42,071 nucleotides of DNA from Akkermansia muciniphila (GTDB lineage Bacteria > Verrucomicrobiota > Verrucomicrobiia > Verrucomicrobiales > Akkermansiaceae). Each line of letters opens with the position of its first letter. The first letter of the stretch is position 1. The notes under the pieces were generated by a model. That model had not been told where the DNA came from. It saw only the letters and a program-made list of their open reading frames with translations, and searched no databases. The stretch is from positions 1 to 42,071 of the forward strand of contig CAMCYK010000023.1 in assembly GCA_945883695.1 (NCBI GenBank), given 5' to 3'. Of the stretch, positions 25,016 to 32,173 are shown piece after piece. A program made the position numbers and the translations under genes.

Positions 25016-25995
25016 GGATCTTCCTGACGATCATCACCGATTCGGTCCGCCTGCTGCGGGCGCGCGCCCTGTTCTGGATCTCGCTCGGGATCTCGGCGCT
25101 GGTGGCCTTGCTCTATCTTTCGATCGGCTTCGACGAACAGGGCATGACCCTGCTGTTCGGAGCCTTTAATCTCGATATCCCCTTTCTCACGAAAGGCTCG
25201 GAGGGCGCGGAACTCGTCTATCTGGGAATCTTCCGGAACTTCATCGTGGCGTGGTGGCTGACCTGGATCGCCATCGTGATCGCGCTGGTGTCCTGCGCGC
25301 CGATCTTTCCGGAGTTCATGAGCGAGGGCTCGGCGGGGGTCGCCCTGTCGAAGCCGGTGTCGCGGGTGAAACTGTTCGCCTACAAATACATCGGCGCGCT
25401 GCTGTTCATCGCGGTGCAGGCGGTGCTCTTCGCGGTGATCGTGTTTTTCGCGATCCGCTGGCGGGTCGGCAGCTGGAATCCCACGGTGTTCTGGTCGGTG
25501 CCGGTGGTGGTGCTGGTGTTTTCCTACCTGTTCGCGGTGCTGGTTTTGTTAGGGATCAAGACCCGCTCGGTGATGGCTTCCATCCTGATCACCTTGCTGG
25601 TGTGGTTCGCCTGCTTCATCGCCCAGATCGGCGAATCGATGACCTACTCGGCCTCAAAGCGCGGGGTCGGCCTCACCGGCGAGGAGCTCTCGGCGGAGGA
25701 TCAGGAGAAATGGCAGGCCGCCCACCGATGGGCGAGATTGCCGTATGTCCTGTTGCCGAAGCCGGGGGAGACCACCGCCTTGCTCGACCGCTGGATCGTG
25801 CTCGGCGACGGCGAGAACCTGGGTGCGTCGACCTTCGACGCGGTGAAGGAAGGGGGGCGGATCGAAGGTCTCGACGACACGGTCGAGGACGACCTCGAGC
25901 GTCATTCGGCGGCCTGGATCATCGGCAGTTCGCTGGCCTTCGAGGGACTGGTGCTGGCGCTGGCCTGCTGGATGTTTTCGCGGCGGGATTTTTGA
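25012..25995 (+). CDS. ABC-2 type transporter permease
   Basis: A 327-residue integral membrane protein with about six hydrophobic segments: ALFWISLGISALVALLYLSI, FIVAWWLTWIAIVIALVSCA, KYIGALLFIAVQAVLFAVIVFFAI, VFWSVPVVVLVFSYLFAVLVLLGI, MASILITLLVWFACFIAQI and GSSLAFEGLVLALACWMFS. The conserved ABC-2 pattern EFMSEGSAGVALSKPVSRVKLFAYKYIGA follows the second helix. A soluble loop of about 100 residues lies before the last helix. It is translationally coupled (ATGA) to the ATPase gene and is the membrane half of that transporter. The cargo cannot be told. Confidence 0.93.
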   Translation: MRIFLTIITDSVRLLRARALFWISLGISALVALLYLSIGFDEQGMTLLFGAFNLDIPFLTKGSEGAELVYLGIFRNFIVAWWLTWIAIVIALVSCAPIFPEFMSEGSAGVALSKPVSRVKLFAYKYIGALLFIAVQAVLFAVIVFFAIRWRVGSWNPTVFWSVPVVVLVFSYLFAVLVLLGIKTRSVMASILITLLVWFACFIAQIGESMTYSASKRGVGLTGEELSAEDQEKWQAAHRWARLPYVLLPKPGETTALLDRWIVLGDGENLGASTFDAVKEGGRIEGLDDTVEDDLERHSAAWIIGSSLAFEGLVLALACWMFSRRDF

Positions 25996-26043
25996 GGAAA
26001 GGATCCAACGTGCCAAGGGCGGGCGAACCACCAACACGAATTG

Positions 26044-26171
26044 ACGGATTACACAAATTTCACGGATTGGCAGAGAGTTGGGCAAGCGGGGAAAGCTCCA
26101 TGAGCTTCCTGTTTGTTCAAAATTAGGCCCTTACCTCCAAATCCGTAAATCCGTCCAATCCGTAAAATCCG
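26044..26171. repeat. ATCCGT/ACGGAT intergenic repeat cluster
   Basis: Downstream of the permease, ACGGATT occurs at 26044-26050 and 26062-26068. Its inverse AATCCG(T) occurs four times at 8-9 base spacing (from 26140, 26148, 26157 and 26166). ACGGATTGG (26062-26070) pairs with CCAATCCGT (26155-26163). The stretch is AT-richer than the genes around it and holds no gene. Confidence 0.7.
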
Positions 26172-26180
26172 CGGTAAAAA

Positions 26181-26204
26181 GGCACGAAGCCAAGCCTTCG
26201 TGCC
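26181..26204. terminator. Hairpin after the ABC transporter operon
   Basis: GGCACGAAG (26181-26189) pairs with CTTCGTGCC (26196-26204) over a six-base loop. Five A precede it on the plus strand, so the T-run would serve minus-strand transcription; on the plus strand no T-run follows. It is a stable stem whose terminator role is uncertain. Confidence 0.45.
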
Positions 26205-26329
26205 CGGCCTTCGATGTGAATCCTTAAAGGCATTGGGCTAAAGCGGGGCTACGTTCCCCAAGGAACCACCTCCTTCGAGATGGCCACGCTTCAAAGCGAG
26301 GTGATTCCCTCGTTTTGTAAAAAGTGCTT

Positions 26330-26335
26330 TATAAT
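26330..26335 (+). promoter_or_regulatory. Candidate -10 box of the CAP lipoprotein gene
   Basis: A perfect TATAAT lies 39 bases before the start codon at 26374, in a locally AT-rich stretch. No good -35 hexamer is seen at the usual spacing, so this is a candidate only. Confidence 0.45.
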
Positions 26336-26373
26336 CAGGCTTATTTTTGGAAGATGCCCGGGCTGTTCCCATC

Positions 26374-26952
26374 ATGAATTCAAAATTTCGTTCCTTCACA
26401 GTCATGGCGGCGGGCGCGCTGCTGGTGACCTCGTGCGGCCCGCGCTTGGAATCCACCTCGGTGCCGATGTCCTCGGCGGTCCCTTCGTCCCCGGGTGACG
26501 GATCCCTCGCCGGATCGATTCATTCCCAGGTGAACGCCCACCGCGGCACGATCGGGCGGAGCCACTTGCCGCGGCATGCCGGGCTCGACCGCCTCGCCCG
26601 GCAGCACAGCGAGTTCATGCTGAAAAACCGCGGCAAGTTCTCGGTCGGCGATTCTTCGAGCTTGAGCCACTACGGCTTCGAGGAGCGGGCGATGGCCGCG
26701 CAGCGGCTGATGGGCATGAGCAATGTCGCGGAAAACATCGCCACCTGCTCCGGCGGCTTCACCAGCCCCGCGACGACCCTGGTCGGTGCCTGGAAGAATT
26801 CATCCGGCCATGCCAAGAACATGAAGGGCAAATGGGATGTCACGGGGATCGGCGTGGCGGTCGCGCCCGACGGCACGGTCTTCGCCACCCAGTTGTTCGC
26901 GTCGGAGAACCATTCGCACAGGGCGGCGAGCGACCGGATGAGGCATTTCTGA
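26374..26952 (+). CDS. CAP (SCP/PR-1) domain lipoprotein
   Basis: A 192-residue protein. The N-terminus NSKFRSFTVMAAGALLVTSCG is a lipoprotein signal with the lipobox LVTSC, so the mature protein should be lipid-anchored at Cys20 or 21. A CAP domain follows: HSQVNAHRGTIGRSHLPRHAGLDRLARQHSEFM, a central ENIATC, and the end WKNSSGHAKNMKGKWDVTGIGVAVAPDGTVFATQLF, with the histidines expected at the CAP cavity. Bacterial CAP proteins have no single agreed function. The ATG at 26374 is chosen over one 27 bases upstream because it begins the signal peptide. A TATAAT lies shortly before it, and rnhB follows after nine bases. Confidence 0.92.
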   Translation: MNSKFRSFTVMAAGALLVTSCGPRLESTSVPMSSAVPSSPGDGSLAGSIHSQVNAHRGTIGRSHLPRHAGLDRLARQHSEFMLKNRGKFSVGDSSSLSHYGFEERAMAAQRLMGMSNVAENIATCSGGFTSPATTLVGAWKNSSGHAKNMKGKWDVTGIGVAVAPDGTVFATQLFASENHSHRAASDRMRHF

Positions 26953-26961
26953 AGGCGCGAC

Positions 26962-27585
26962 ATGCCGGACGACCTTCTCGAATGCTCCCTGCGTGCCCGC
27001 GGAATCAAGATCGTGGCCGGGATCGACGAGGCCGGCCGGGGGCCCTTGGCGGGGCCGGTGGCCGCGGCGGCGGTGATCCTGCCGCCGGGTTGGCGCTGCC
27101 CCGGGCTCGACGATTCGAAGAAGCTCGGCGCGGCGAAGCGCGAGCGCTTGTTCGAGGTGATCACCACGGATGCCTCCGTGCGCTGGTCGCTGGCATTCGC
27201 CGAGCCAGAGGAGATCGACCGGATCAACATCCTGCGCGCGACCCACGCGGCGATGGCGCGGGCGGTGAAAGCCCTCGCGCTCGCGGTCGACCATTGTCTG
27301 GTCGACGGCCTGCCGGTGCGCGATTTCCCGTGGCCGCACGACGGGGTGGTGAAGGGCGACGGCAAGTCGTTGTCGATCGCCGCGGCCAGCATCGTCGCGA
27401 AGGTGTCGCGCGACCGGCTGATGCTGGAATTCGCGCGGGAGTTCCCGCATTACGGCTTTGAGCGGCACATGGGCTATGGTACGAAGGAGCATCTTGAAGC
27501 GCTCCGTCTCCACGGCCCTTGTCGCCTCCATCGTTTCTCGTTTCAGCCGGTCGCTCAACTCGCCCTGCCGTTTGACGGCGCGTGA
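26962..27585 (+). CDS. rnhB: Ribonuclease HII
   Basis: A 207-residue RNase HII, which removes ribonucleotides and RNA primers from RNA:DNA hybrids. The catalytic DEDD set is visible: D22 and E23 in AGIDEAGRGPLAGPV, D115 in HCLVDGLPV and D151 in SIVAKVSRDRLM. DDSKKL, VKGDGKSLSIAAASI and MGYGTKEHLEAL are also conserved. The length is normal. The last 14 bases overlap the likely start of the YraN-type gene, a pairing (rnhB-yraN) seen in many bacteria. Confidence 0.97.
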   Translation: MPDDLLECSLRARGIKIVAGIDEAGRGPLAGPVAAAAVILPPGWRCPGLDDSKKLGAAKRERLFEVITTDASVRWSLAFAEPEEIDRINILRATHAAMARAVKALALAVDHCLVDGLPVRDFPWPHDGVVKGDGKSLSIAAASIVAKVSRDRLMLEFAREFPHYGFERHMGYGTKEHLEALRLHGPCRLHRFSFQPVAQLALPFDGA

Positions 27586-27952
27586 CGGGCGGGGGATCGG
27601 CTCGGCGGCGATCGGGGTAATGGGGGAGAAGATCGCGCGCGCCTGGCTGCGGGCGAACGGGGCGAAGGTGCTCTACCGCAATTTCAAGGCACCGGGCGGC
27701 GGCGAGGTGGACATCGTGGCGCGGGAGGGCCGGCAACTCCTGTTCACCGAGGTGAAGACCCGTCGCGCCGGGGGAGTTGGCCGGCCCTTGGACGCGGTGG
27801 ACAAGGACAAGCACCGCCTGATCGAGCGCGGCGCGAACGAGTGGCTGCGGCTGTTAGGGACGCGCGAGATCCCCTGGCGCTTCGACGTGATCGAGGTGAT
27901 CCTGACCGACGGCGAGAAGCCCTATGTCCACCGGGTGGAGAATGTTTTCTGA
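27572..27952 (+). CDS. yraN: YraN/UPF0102 family protein (predicted endonuclease-like fold)
   Basis: A 126-residue protein of the UPF0102 family, which has a restriction-endonuclease-like fold and unclear function. The core is MGEKIARAWLRANGAKVLYRNFKAPGGGEVDIVAREGRQLLFTEVKTRR, including the E.D...R and EVKTR motifs (GEVDIVAREG; FTEVKTR). The end is IPWRFDVIEVIL, typical of the family. TTG at 27572 gives the usual ~14 residues before GEKIA and overlaps rnhB; ATG at 27620 would start at the GEKIA motif itself and is the alternative. Longer upstream readings overlap the rnhB coding region and are not family-like. Confidence 0.88.
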   Translation: MTARDGRGIGSAAIGVMGEKIARAWLRANGAKVLYRNFKAPGGGEVDIVAREGRQLLFTEVKTRRAGGVGRPLDAVDKDKHRLIERGANEWLRLLGTREIPWRFDVIEVILTDGEKPYVHRVENVF

Positions 27953-28014
27953 GGAGCCCCCGTTTGAGAACGGTGCTAGGTGAAGTTGCTATTCCAGGGG
28001 CGCGGGAGTACGAC

Positions 28015-28269
28015 GAAGTCTTCGCCTTCATGCGGTTCGGGAGTCCACCGACGAACCATCATGCGGAAAGGGCATTGCGACCGCTGGTCATCTTCAGAAA
28101 GGTCTGCCTCGGATCGCGAAGCCGGACAGGGTCGGAGAACGTTGCGATCTTCAGCAGTCTGGCCCAGACCACGTAGCTCAAGGAAGGCAAGGTCATCGGT
28201 ATTTTTCAGGCGCTCTTCGCAGGGTCCGCAAGTCAGGTTCATCTCCAAGTTTTCCCCGCCACGTTGTGA
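28015..28269 (+). pseudogene. IS66-family transposase C-terminal remnant
   Basis: The frame reads EVFAFMRFGSPPTNHHAERALRP then LVIFRKVCLGSRSRTGSENVAIFSSLAQT, the well-known C-terminal region of IS66 TnpC (NNxAERALRPxVIxRK). A TAG at 28174-28176 interrupts it. The same frame then continues as GIFQALFAGSASQVHLQ to a TGA at 28267, matching the family's last helix. The N-terminal 80 percent is absent, so it is a dead fragment. It marks the left edge of the AT-rich island. Confidence 0.85.
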
Positions 28270-28519
28270 GAAAAATGAGCTAAACTGTTACCATTGATTC
28301 TGGCCCATTTGTTAATCCGTGAGGCCTAAACCCATTGATTTTGTGGGAAAGACTCTCTTTTCACCGCATGCCATTGGAAGATTTATGTTGCTTGCTGATC
28401 CTGCCACGTCCGACATGATCGGACGCAATAATCGGATCTTGAACGATCTCCGCACGGATCCGGTCCAGAAGATCCCCGATAGGGTAGTAAACGCCGACAG
28501 TTGATTCATAACACAAGAA
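28270..28519. other. AT-richer intergenic region, no convincing gene
   Basis: Two opposite frames are open here: a GTG-started 61-codon plus-strand frame (28319-28504, reading RPKPIDFVGKTLFSPHAIG) and a minus-strand frame overlapping the secreted-protein gene. Neither shows a ribosome site or a known family, so no gene is called. Confidence 0.4.
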
Positions 28520-29059
28520 CTATCGGGTCGTCTCGTCAATGCCGACATGTATAACTCCATGCGGTCGGTCACTGACAGGTAATTTCCAAATCCAGTGAAC
28601 TTCAGATTTTCCTCTAGGAGAAAACCGTACCCTGGGGCGGTCGTTCTCTGCCCAGTACATCCCAACACGTTCGATCTTCTGCTTCAGTTGGAGGGGCTTT
28701 CCGTGCAGCTTGGACCAAAATGTCTTTCGTAAAATCTGCGCGGCATCGTCCGCCGTCCTAATTTGCTGGATTTTCTCCATTACGTCTGTGATGGAAGGGT
28801 CGCCACCGTGAGCAAACGCCTCGCTTAGCCATGCCTGCGCATCAGACCTAATCTCATTCAAATCCTCTTCTGATTTACACCGCAGTAGTTCTCGCCTTAC
28901 GCTAGCTGGCAGCTCTGCAATTTTTCGATCATGAAATTCCATAATTGCAACCTCCATCTTATCGTAAATAACATCCTCGTCAAGTATTTCTTTGTTTTCG
29001 CTAAAAGTAAACCCTGAAAAGGTTAGGATTAGAATCAAAGTGACATTAAATGCTTTCAT
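28520..29059 (-). CDS. Hypothetical secreted protein in AT-rich island
   Basis: A 179-residue protein with a signal peptide (MKAFNVTLILILTFSGFTFSE). The mature part is mostly helical and charged (KMEVAIMEFHDRKIAELPASVRRELLRCKSEEDLNEIRSDAQAWL). The end is beta-like (RVGMYWAENDRPRVRFSPRGKSEVHWIWKLPV..PHGVIHVGIDETTR). No family was recognised. Base composition and codon use are clearly AT-richer than the neighbouring genes, suggesting transfer. It follows, by 11 bases, the stop of another AT-rich reading frame on the same strand, so the two were probably an operon. Transposase fragments lie on both sides. Confidence 0.7.
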   Translation of the reverse strand: MKAFNVTLILILTFSGFTFSENKEILDEDVIYDKMEVAIMEFHDRKIAELPASVRRELLRCKSEEDLNEIRSDAQAWLSEAFAHGGDPSITDVMEKIQQIRTADDAAQILRKTFWSKLHGKPLQLKQKIERVGMYWAENDRPRVRFSPRGKSEVHWIWKLPVSDRPHGVIHVGIDETTR

Positions 29060-29070
29060 TGTATAAATTT

Positions 29071-29268
29071 TTAGTAACTTGGCATGCGCTCTCCGTTATG
29101 ATAAGTTATCCACTCAGGTTGGTGAATGTTCGATTTTCTGACACTGCTGCCATTGGGGTACAAGTCAGTCGAGTATTTCCATTCTCCGCTGCTCGGGCCT
29201 TCGCGATAAGTTACAAATATTGGGAAACCGCCAATGTTTTGTTTTTTATTAGATAATGATAAATGGGG
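29071..29268 (-). pseudogene. 3' end of a truncated gene (5' part lost)
   Basis: An open frame with no start codon near its left limit reads NIGGFPIFVTYREGPSSGEW, then KYSTDLYPNGSSVRKSNI, HQPEWITYHNGERMPSY and stop (29071-29073). The text is protein-like (aromatic/charged alternation, YPNGSS and YHNGE motifs as in repeats of the MORN/YwqK sort, though too short to assign). It is in frame from a TGA at 29269-29271, which lies inside a GGGGTCAG-type repeat, so the gene was cut there. It ends 11 bases before the secreted-protein gene on the same strand. Confidence 0.6.
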
Positions 29269-29288
29269 TCAGTTCTATCCGATTCACA
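29264..29288. repeat. GGGGTCAG-type solo repeat at island edge
   Basis: Twenty-five bases from TGGGGTCAGTTCT to GATTCACA match 21 of 25 positions of each 29-bp repeat at 9724-9781. It sits exactly where the AT-rich sequence and the truncated gene end, marking a junction. Confidence 0.65.
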
Positions 29289-29415
29289 TCAAGCTCCATT
29301 TTCCCGGACTCCATCGTCTGATCCGGAAGAAGCTGGTGAACGCCCCGGACTCGCCAGCAGGCTGGCGGAGGGAAAGCGGCAGCGGGCTGCACGCAGTCCA
29401 AGGAGCGCTGCTGCC

Positions 29416-29574
29416 TCACGAGAAGCCGAGAAAGAAGAGCTGGTGGTAAGCGTTGAGGCTGTTGGACTCGTAGGGGGCGAGCACCTCGCGCTTGTACTGA
29501 GTGGTGTAACGGGCGGGGCCGGTGCGGTCGCTCTTGATGATGGTGACGGAGGAGGAACCGGTTGGGGTTCCCAT
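29416..29574 (-). pseudogene. Helix-turn-helix transposase-like N-terminal fragment
   Basis: A 52-codon frame starting at an ATG reads GTPTGSSSVTIIKSDRTG then PARYTTQYKREVLAPYESNS. The block RYTTQYKREVLAPYES resembles the start of helix-turn-helix proteins carried by IS3/IS66-like elements (RY...YK..VL..YE.). It breaks off at LFFLGFS and a TGA, and the sequence after it (to about 29280) is not family-like. It is probably the 5' stub of an element's accessory gene. Assignment rests on one short motif. Confidence 0.5.
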
Positions 29575-29658
29575 GGACCCGGTCCTTACCGGAATCCGGC
29601 GACGGTCGGATAGAGGGCTTTTTTGTCCGAATGGTTGGCGAAAGGGTCGCCGACCGAT

Positions 29659-31065
29659 TTACCTGCCCGTTGCGGCGGGTGGCAGGAGTTCGGGGTAGTG
29701 GCGCCGGATCAGGGCCTGCTCCTCCGCGGTGAGGGCGGTGAGGGCGACCGGTTGGTCCTGCGGGCGGGTGCCCTTCTGGTTGATGCGGTTCATCAGGCTC
29801 CAGTTGCGGGAGTGCTTGCCGGGCTCCGGGTCGGCGGGCTCCCGGGCCGGGAGGTCGTAGCGGGTGAAGTCGATGACCTGCTCCGGTCCCTTGCCCTGGT
29901 CGTCGCCCAGCAGGGCGAGACGGAAGTCCCGGTTCATGAACCATCGGATCCGGAGGTCTTCCCGCGAGGCGCGGATGCCAGAACCGGTGTGGACGAAGCG
30001 GTAGTCGAGCGCGTCGTTGTTCTTGAAATGCGCCCGCCAGAGTTCGCCGAATTCGCCCTGGGTGACGAGCACCGCGTCCGGCCAACGTTCGCGGATCCCG
30101 CTGAGCCAGAGTTGGAGGCCGTCCATGCCGTTGCGGCCGCCGTAGCCGTAGATCTTGCGGGCTTCGACCAGGCTCATCTCCCAGCCGCAGGTCACCCAGG
30201 CGAAGCCGTTGCGCTTGAAGCCATCGTCAAAGTGGGTGGCGGTGGTCGCGAGCATCGACTGCAGCCCGCGCTCGGTGCCCATGTCGAGCAGCGTCTCGAT
30301 CGGTCCGACGCCCTGGCGGCTGCGCCAGCGTTCGCCCTCGACGATCCGCGCTCCCGGGATGCGGGCGCAGAGGAAATCGACCGTCCAGCCGTCGAGGTTC
30401 ACGCAGTCGATGAAGTCGGCCGTGCCGCGGGCGGGTTTGCAGAAATGCTCGCGCGAGGGGTAGTAGGGATAGGCGATCGAGCCCTCGCCATCGCCGTTGT
30501 CGACCGCGTATTGGCTCCAGATGTTGCCCTGGCAGACGTGGATGTTTTCCACCTCGGCGAGGTAGCGGAGGTTTTCGGAGGAGAGGAATCCGGCGACCAC
30601 GCTTTTCGGCCGGTAGCCGCCGCCGACGATTTCGGAAACGCGTTGCAGTCCTTCGCGCAGGTCGCGGTTCACCTGGTCGCGGGTGTTGTACATGTTGGCG
30701 AAGTAGGCGCCGGGGATGAAAGTGATCTCGTCGCCGAAGGTCTTGTGATAACTCACGACAAGATCCCGCAGGGACTGGTAGTTTTCCCGCGGATCATGGA
30801 GGGCGAGCCAGCTGAAGGCCCAGGTGATGCGGGCACCGGGCCATGCCTTCTCGATCGCCTCGCGGAACGTTCTCGCTTCGGTCGGCGAGTGGACGCTGGA
30901 TTCGTCCTCACCGTGGCTGGTGTCGCGGGTGACTTCGATCTGTTGGACCCTCACGACGGTGTTGAGGGTGAGGAAGCGGTGTCCCATGAGTTGGGACGGC
31001 GGCGCGGCGGCGGCGGCGGCGATGACCGACAGGGCGGCGATCAGGAACAGGAGGGGACGGAGCAT
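29659..31065 (-). CDS. Exported DUF3863-family protein
   Basis: A 468-residue exported protein. The signal peptide is MLRPLLFLIAALSVIAAAAAA. The body resembles DUF3863/DUF3864 proteins of Bacteroidota and Verrucomicrobiota: NTVVRVQQIEVTRDTSHGEDESSVHSPTEARTFREAIEKAWPGARITWAFSWLALHD, then GYRPKSVVAGFLSSENLRYLAEVENIHVCQGNIWSQYAVDNGDGEGSIAYPYYPS. The layout, with an early His/Glu/Asp cluster and repeated strand-helix units, recalls deacetylase-like barrels, but no activity is established. It is the last gene of a four-gene operon and lies 85 bases after the DUF1080 gene. The family name was recalled from pattern, not searched. Confidence 0.8.
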   Translation of the reverse strand: MLRPLLFLIAALSVIAAAAAAPPSQLMGHRFLTLNTVVRVQQIEVTRDTSHGEDESSVHSPTEARTFREAIEKAWPGARITWAFSWLALHDPRENYQSLRDLVVSYHKTFGDEITFIPGAYFANMYNTRDQVNRDLREGLQRVSEIVGGGYRPKSVVAGFLSSENLRYLAEVENIHVCQGNIWSQYAVDNGDGEGSIAYPYYPSREHFCKPARGTADFIDCVNLDGWTVDFLCARIPGARIVEGERWRSRQGVGPIETLLDMGTERGLQSMLATTATHFDDGFKRNGFAWVTCGWEMSLVEARKIYGYGGRNGMDGLQLWLSGIRERWPDAVLVTQGEFGELWRAHFKNNDALDYRFVHTGSGIRASREDLRIRWFMNRDFRLALLGDDQGKGPEQVIDFTRYDLPAREPADPEPGKHSRNWSLMNRINQKGTRPQDQPVALTALTAEEQALIRRHYPELLPPAATGR

Positions 31066-31150
31066 GGGAACGGAGCGCGGCGGCGGGCAGGGGATTCGGC
31101 AGGACGGGAGCGGTTGGAGGAGAGTGGGGGGTGGAATGGGCTTCCTGCCA

Positions 31151-32146
31151 TCATTTCACCCGGCCCGGCATGATCCAGATGTTGCGGAAGACCACCGGGT
31201 TGCCGTGCGCCTGGAGGAACACCGGGCCCTCGGGGGACTCGAGAGGCTTGGAAAGGGGGGCGGCCGCGGTGAAGTCGCGGGCGAGTTCCAGGTTCTCGTG
31301 AATGAGCGTGCCGTTCAGCCGGACCGTGATCCGCGGCCAGGCCGTGCGCTTGCCGGAGGCGTCGAACTTCGCGGCGGTGAACTCGACGTCGTAGGTCTGC
31401 CAGGAAAGCGGCGGCAGGCACAGGTTGAGGCGGGGCTTCGAGACCGAGTAGATGCCGCCGCACTCGTTGGCCTCGCCTTCGAGACCGAAGGAATCGAGGA
31501 TCTGGGTTTCCCAGCGGCCGCCGTGATAGACGCCGCTGTTGCCGCGCTGCTGGCCGCGGGCATCGGGCATGTAGGGCGTGCGGAATTCGAGGTGCAGCGT
31601 GTAGTCGCCGAAGCGCTGTTTGGTGGTGCAGCCGCTGGCGGCGAGATGGCCGTTCTCGATCTTGCCGTTCTCCCAGGCATCGGCCGAGCTGCCGTCGAAG
31701 AGGACGACGGCACCTTCCGGCGGTTTGACTTCCAGGGTGGGGCTGCGGCGCTCGACTTTCTTGAGTTGCTGCTTGGTGCCGTCCGCCTTGGTCAGGGACA
31801 AGGATCCGTCGGCGATGGTGGCGGTGGTCTTGCCCGCATCGCCGGCGAAGTCGAGCTTGCCGTCCTCGCGCCCGCCTTTCAGCAGGGTGCGCGGCATTCC
31901 CGGTTCCCAGCCCGCGCCGGGCAGACCGCCATCGAGCAGGTAAAGGTCGAACTGTCCCTTGCCGAGCGCCACGACCTGCGCGCCGGTTTTCTCGTCGCGG
32001 TATTCGCCCAGGATCGCGAAGTCCGGGTCCTCGCGGAGGGCGGTTGCGGGATCGGTCCACGTGCGGTCCGCGGGCTTGGGTGCGGCGGCTGCCGGCAGGA
32101 TGGCCAGAAGGCTGGACACAAGACAGGCGATGAAGGGTGCTTTCAT
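31151..32146 (-). CDS. Exported DUF1080 protein (3-keto-disaccharide hydrolase family)
   Basis: A 331-residue protein with a signal peptide (MKAPFIACLVSSLLAILPAAAA). An N-terminal region of about 130 residues (DFAILGEYRDEKTGAQVVALGKGQFDLYLLDGGLPGAGW) precedes the jelly-roll DUF1080 domain: VVLFDGSSADAWENGKIENGHL, GDYTLHLEFRTPY, GNSGVYHGGRWETQILDSFG, WQTYDVEFTAAKFD, VRLNGTLIHENLEL and PVVFRNIWIMP. Members of this family hydrolyse 3-keto-glycosides, including 3-keto-glucosides. The Gfo/Idh/MocA gene lies 27 bases upstream in the operon, and such oxidoreductases make the 3-keto sugar in other systems. The substrate here is unknown. Confidence 0.92.
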   Translation of the reverse strand: MKAPFIACLVSSLLAILPAAAAPKPADRTWTDPATALREDPDFAILGEYRDEKTGAQVVALGKGQFDLYLLDGGLPGAGWEPGMPRTLLKGGREDGKLDFAGDAGKTTATIADGSLSLTKADGTKQQLKKVERRSPTLEVKPPEGAVVLFDGSSADAWENGKIENGHLAASGCTTKQRFGDYTLHLEFRTPYMPDARGQQRGNSGVYHGGRWETQILDSFGLEGEANECGGIYSVSKPRLNLCLPPLSWQTYDVEFTAAKFDASGKRTAWPRITVRLNGTLIHENLELARDFTAAAPLSKPLESPEGPVFLQAHGNPVVFRNIWIMPGRVK

Positions 32147-32173
32147 GATGGATATCGGTAGATCGGGGGCTGG

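Noticed and set aside
28319..28504. GTG-started 61-codon plus-strand frame in the AT-rich island
   Set aside because: Plausible amino-acid mix but no ribosome site, no known family and an overlapping open frame on the other strand; not enough to call.
29623..31173. Plus-strand frame of 516 codons opposite the DUF3863 gene
   Set aside because: Shadow; the minus frame has signal peptide and family pattern.
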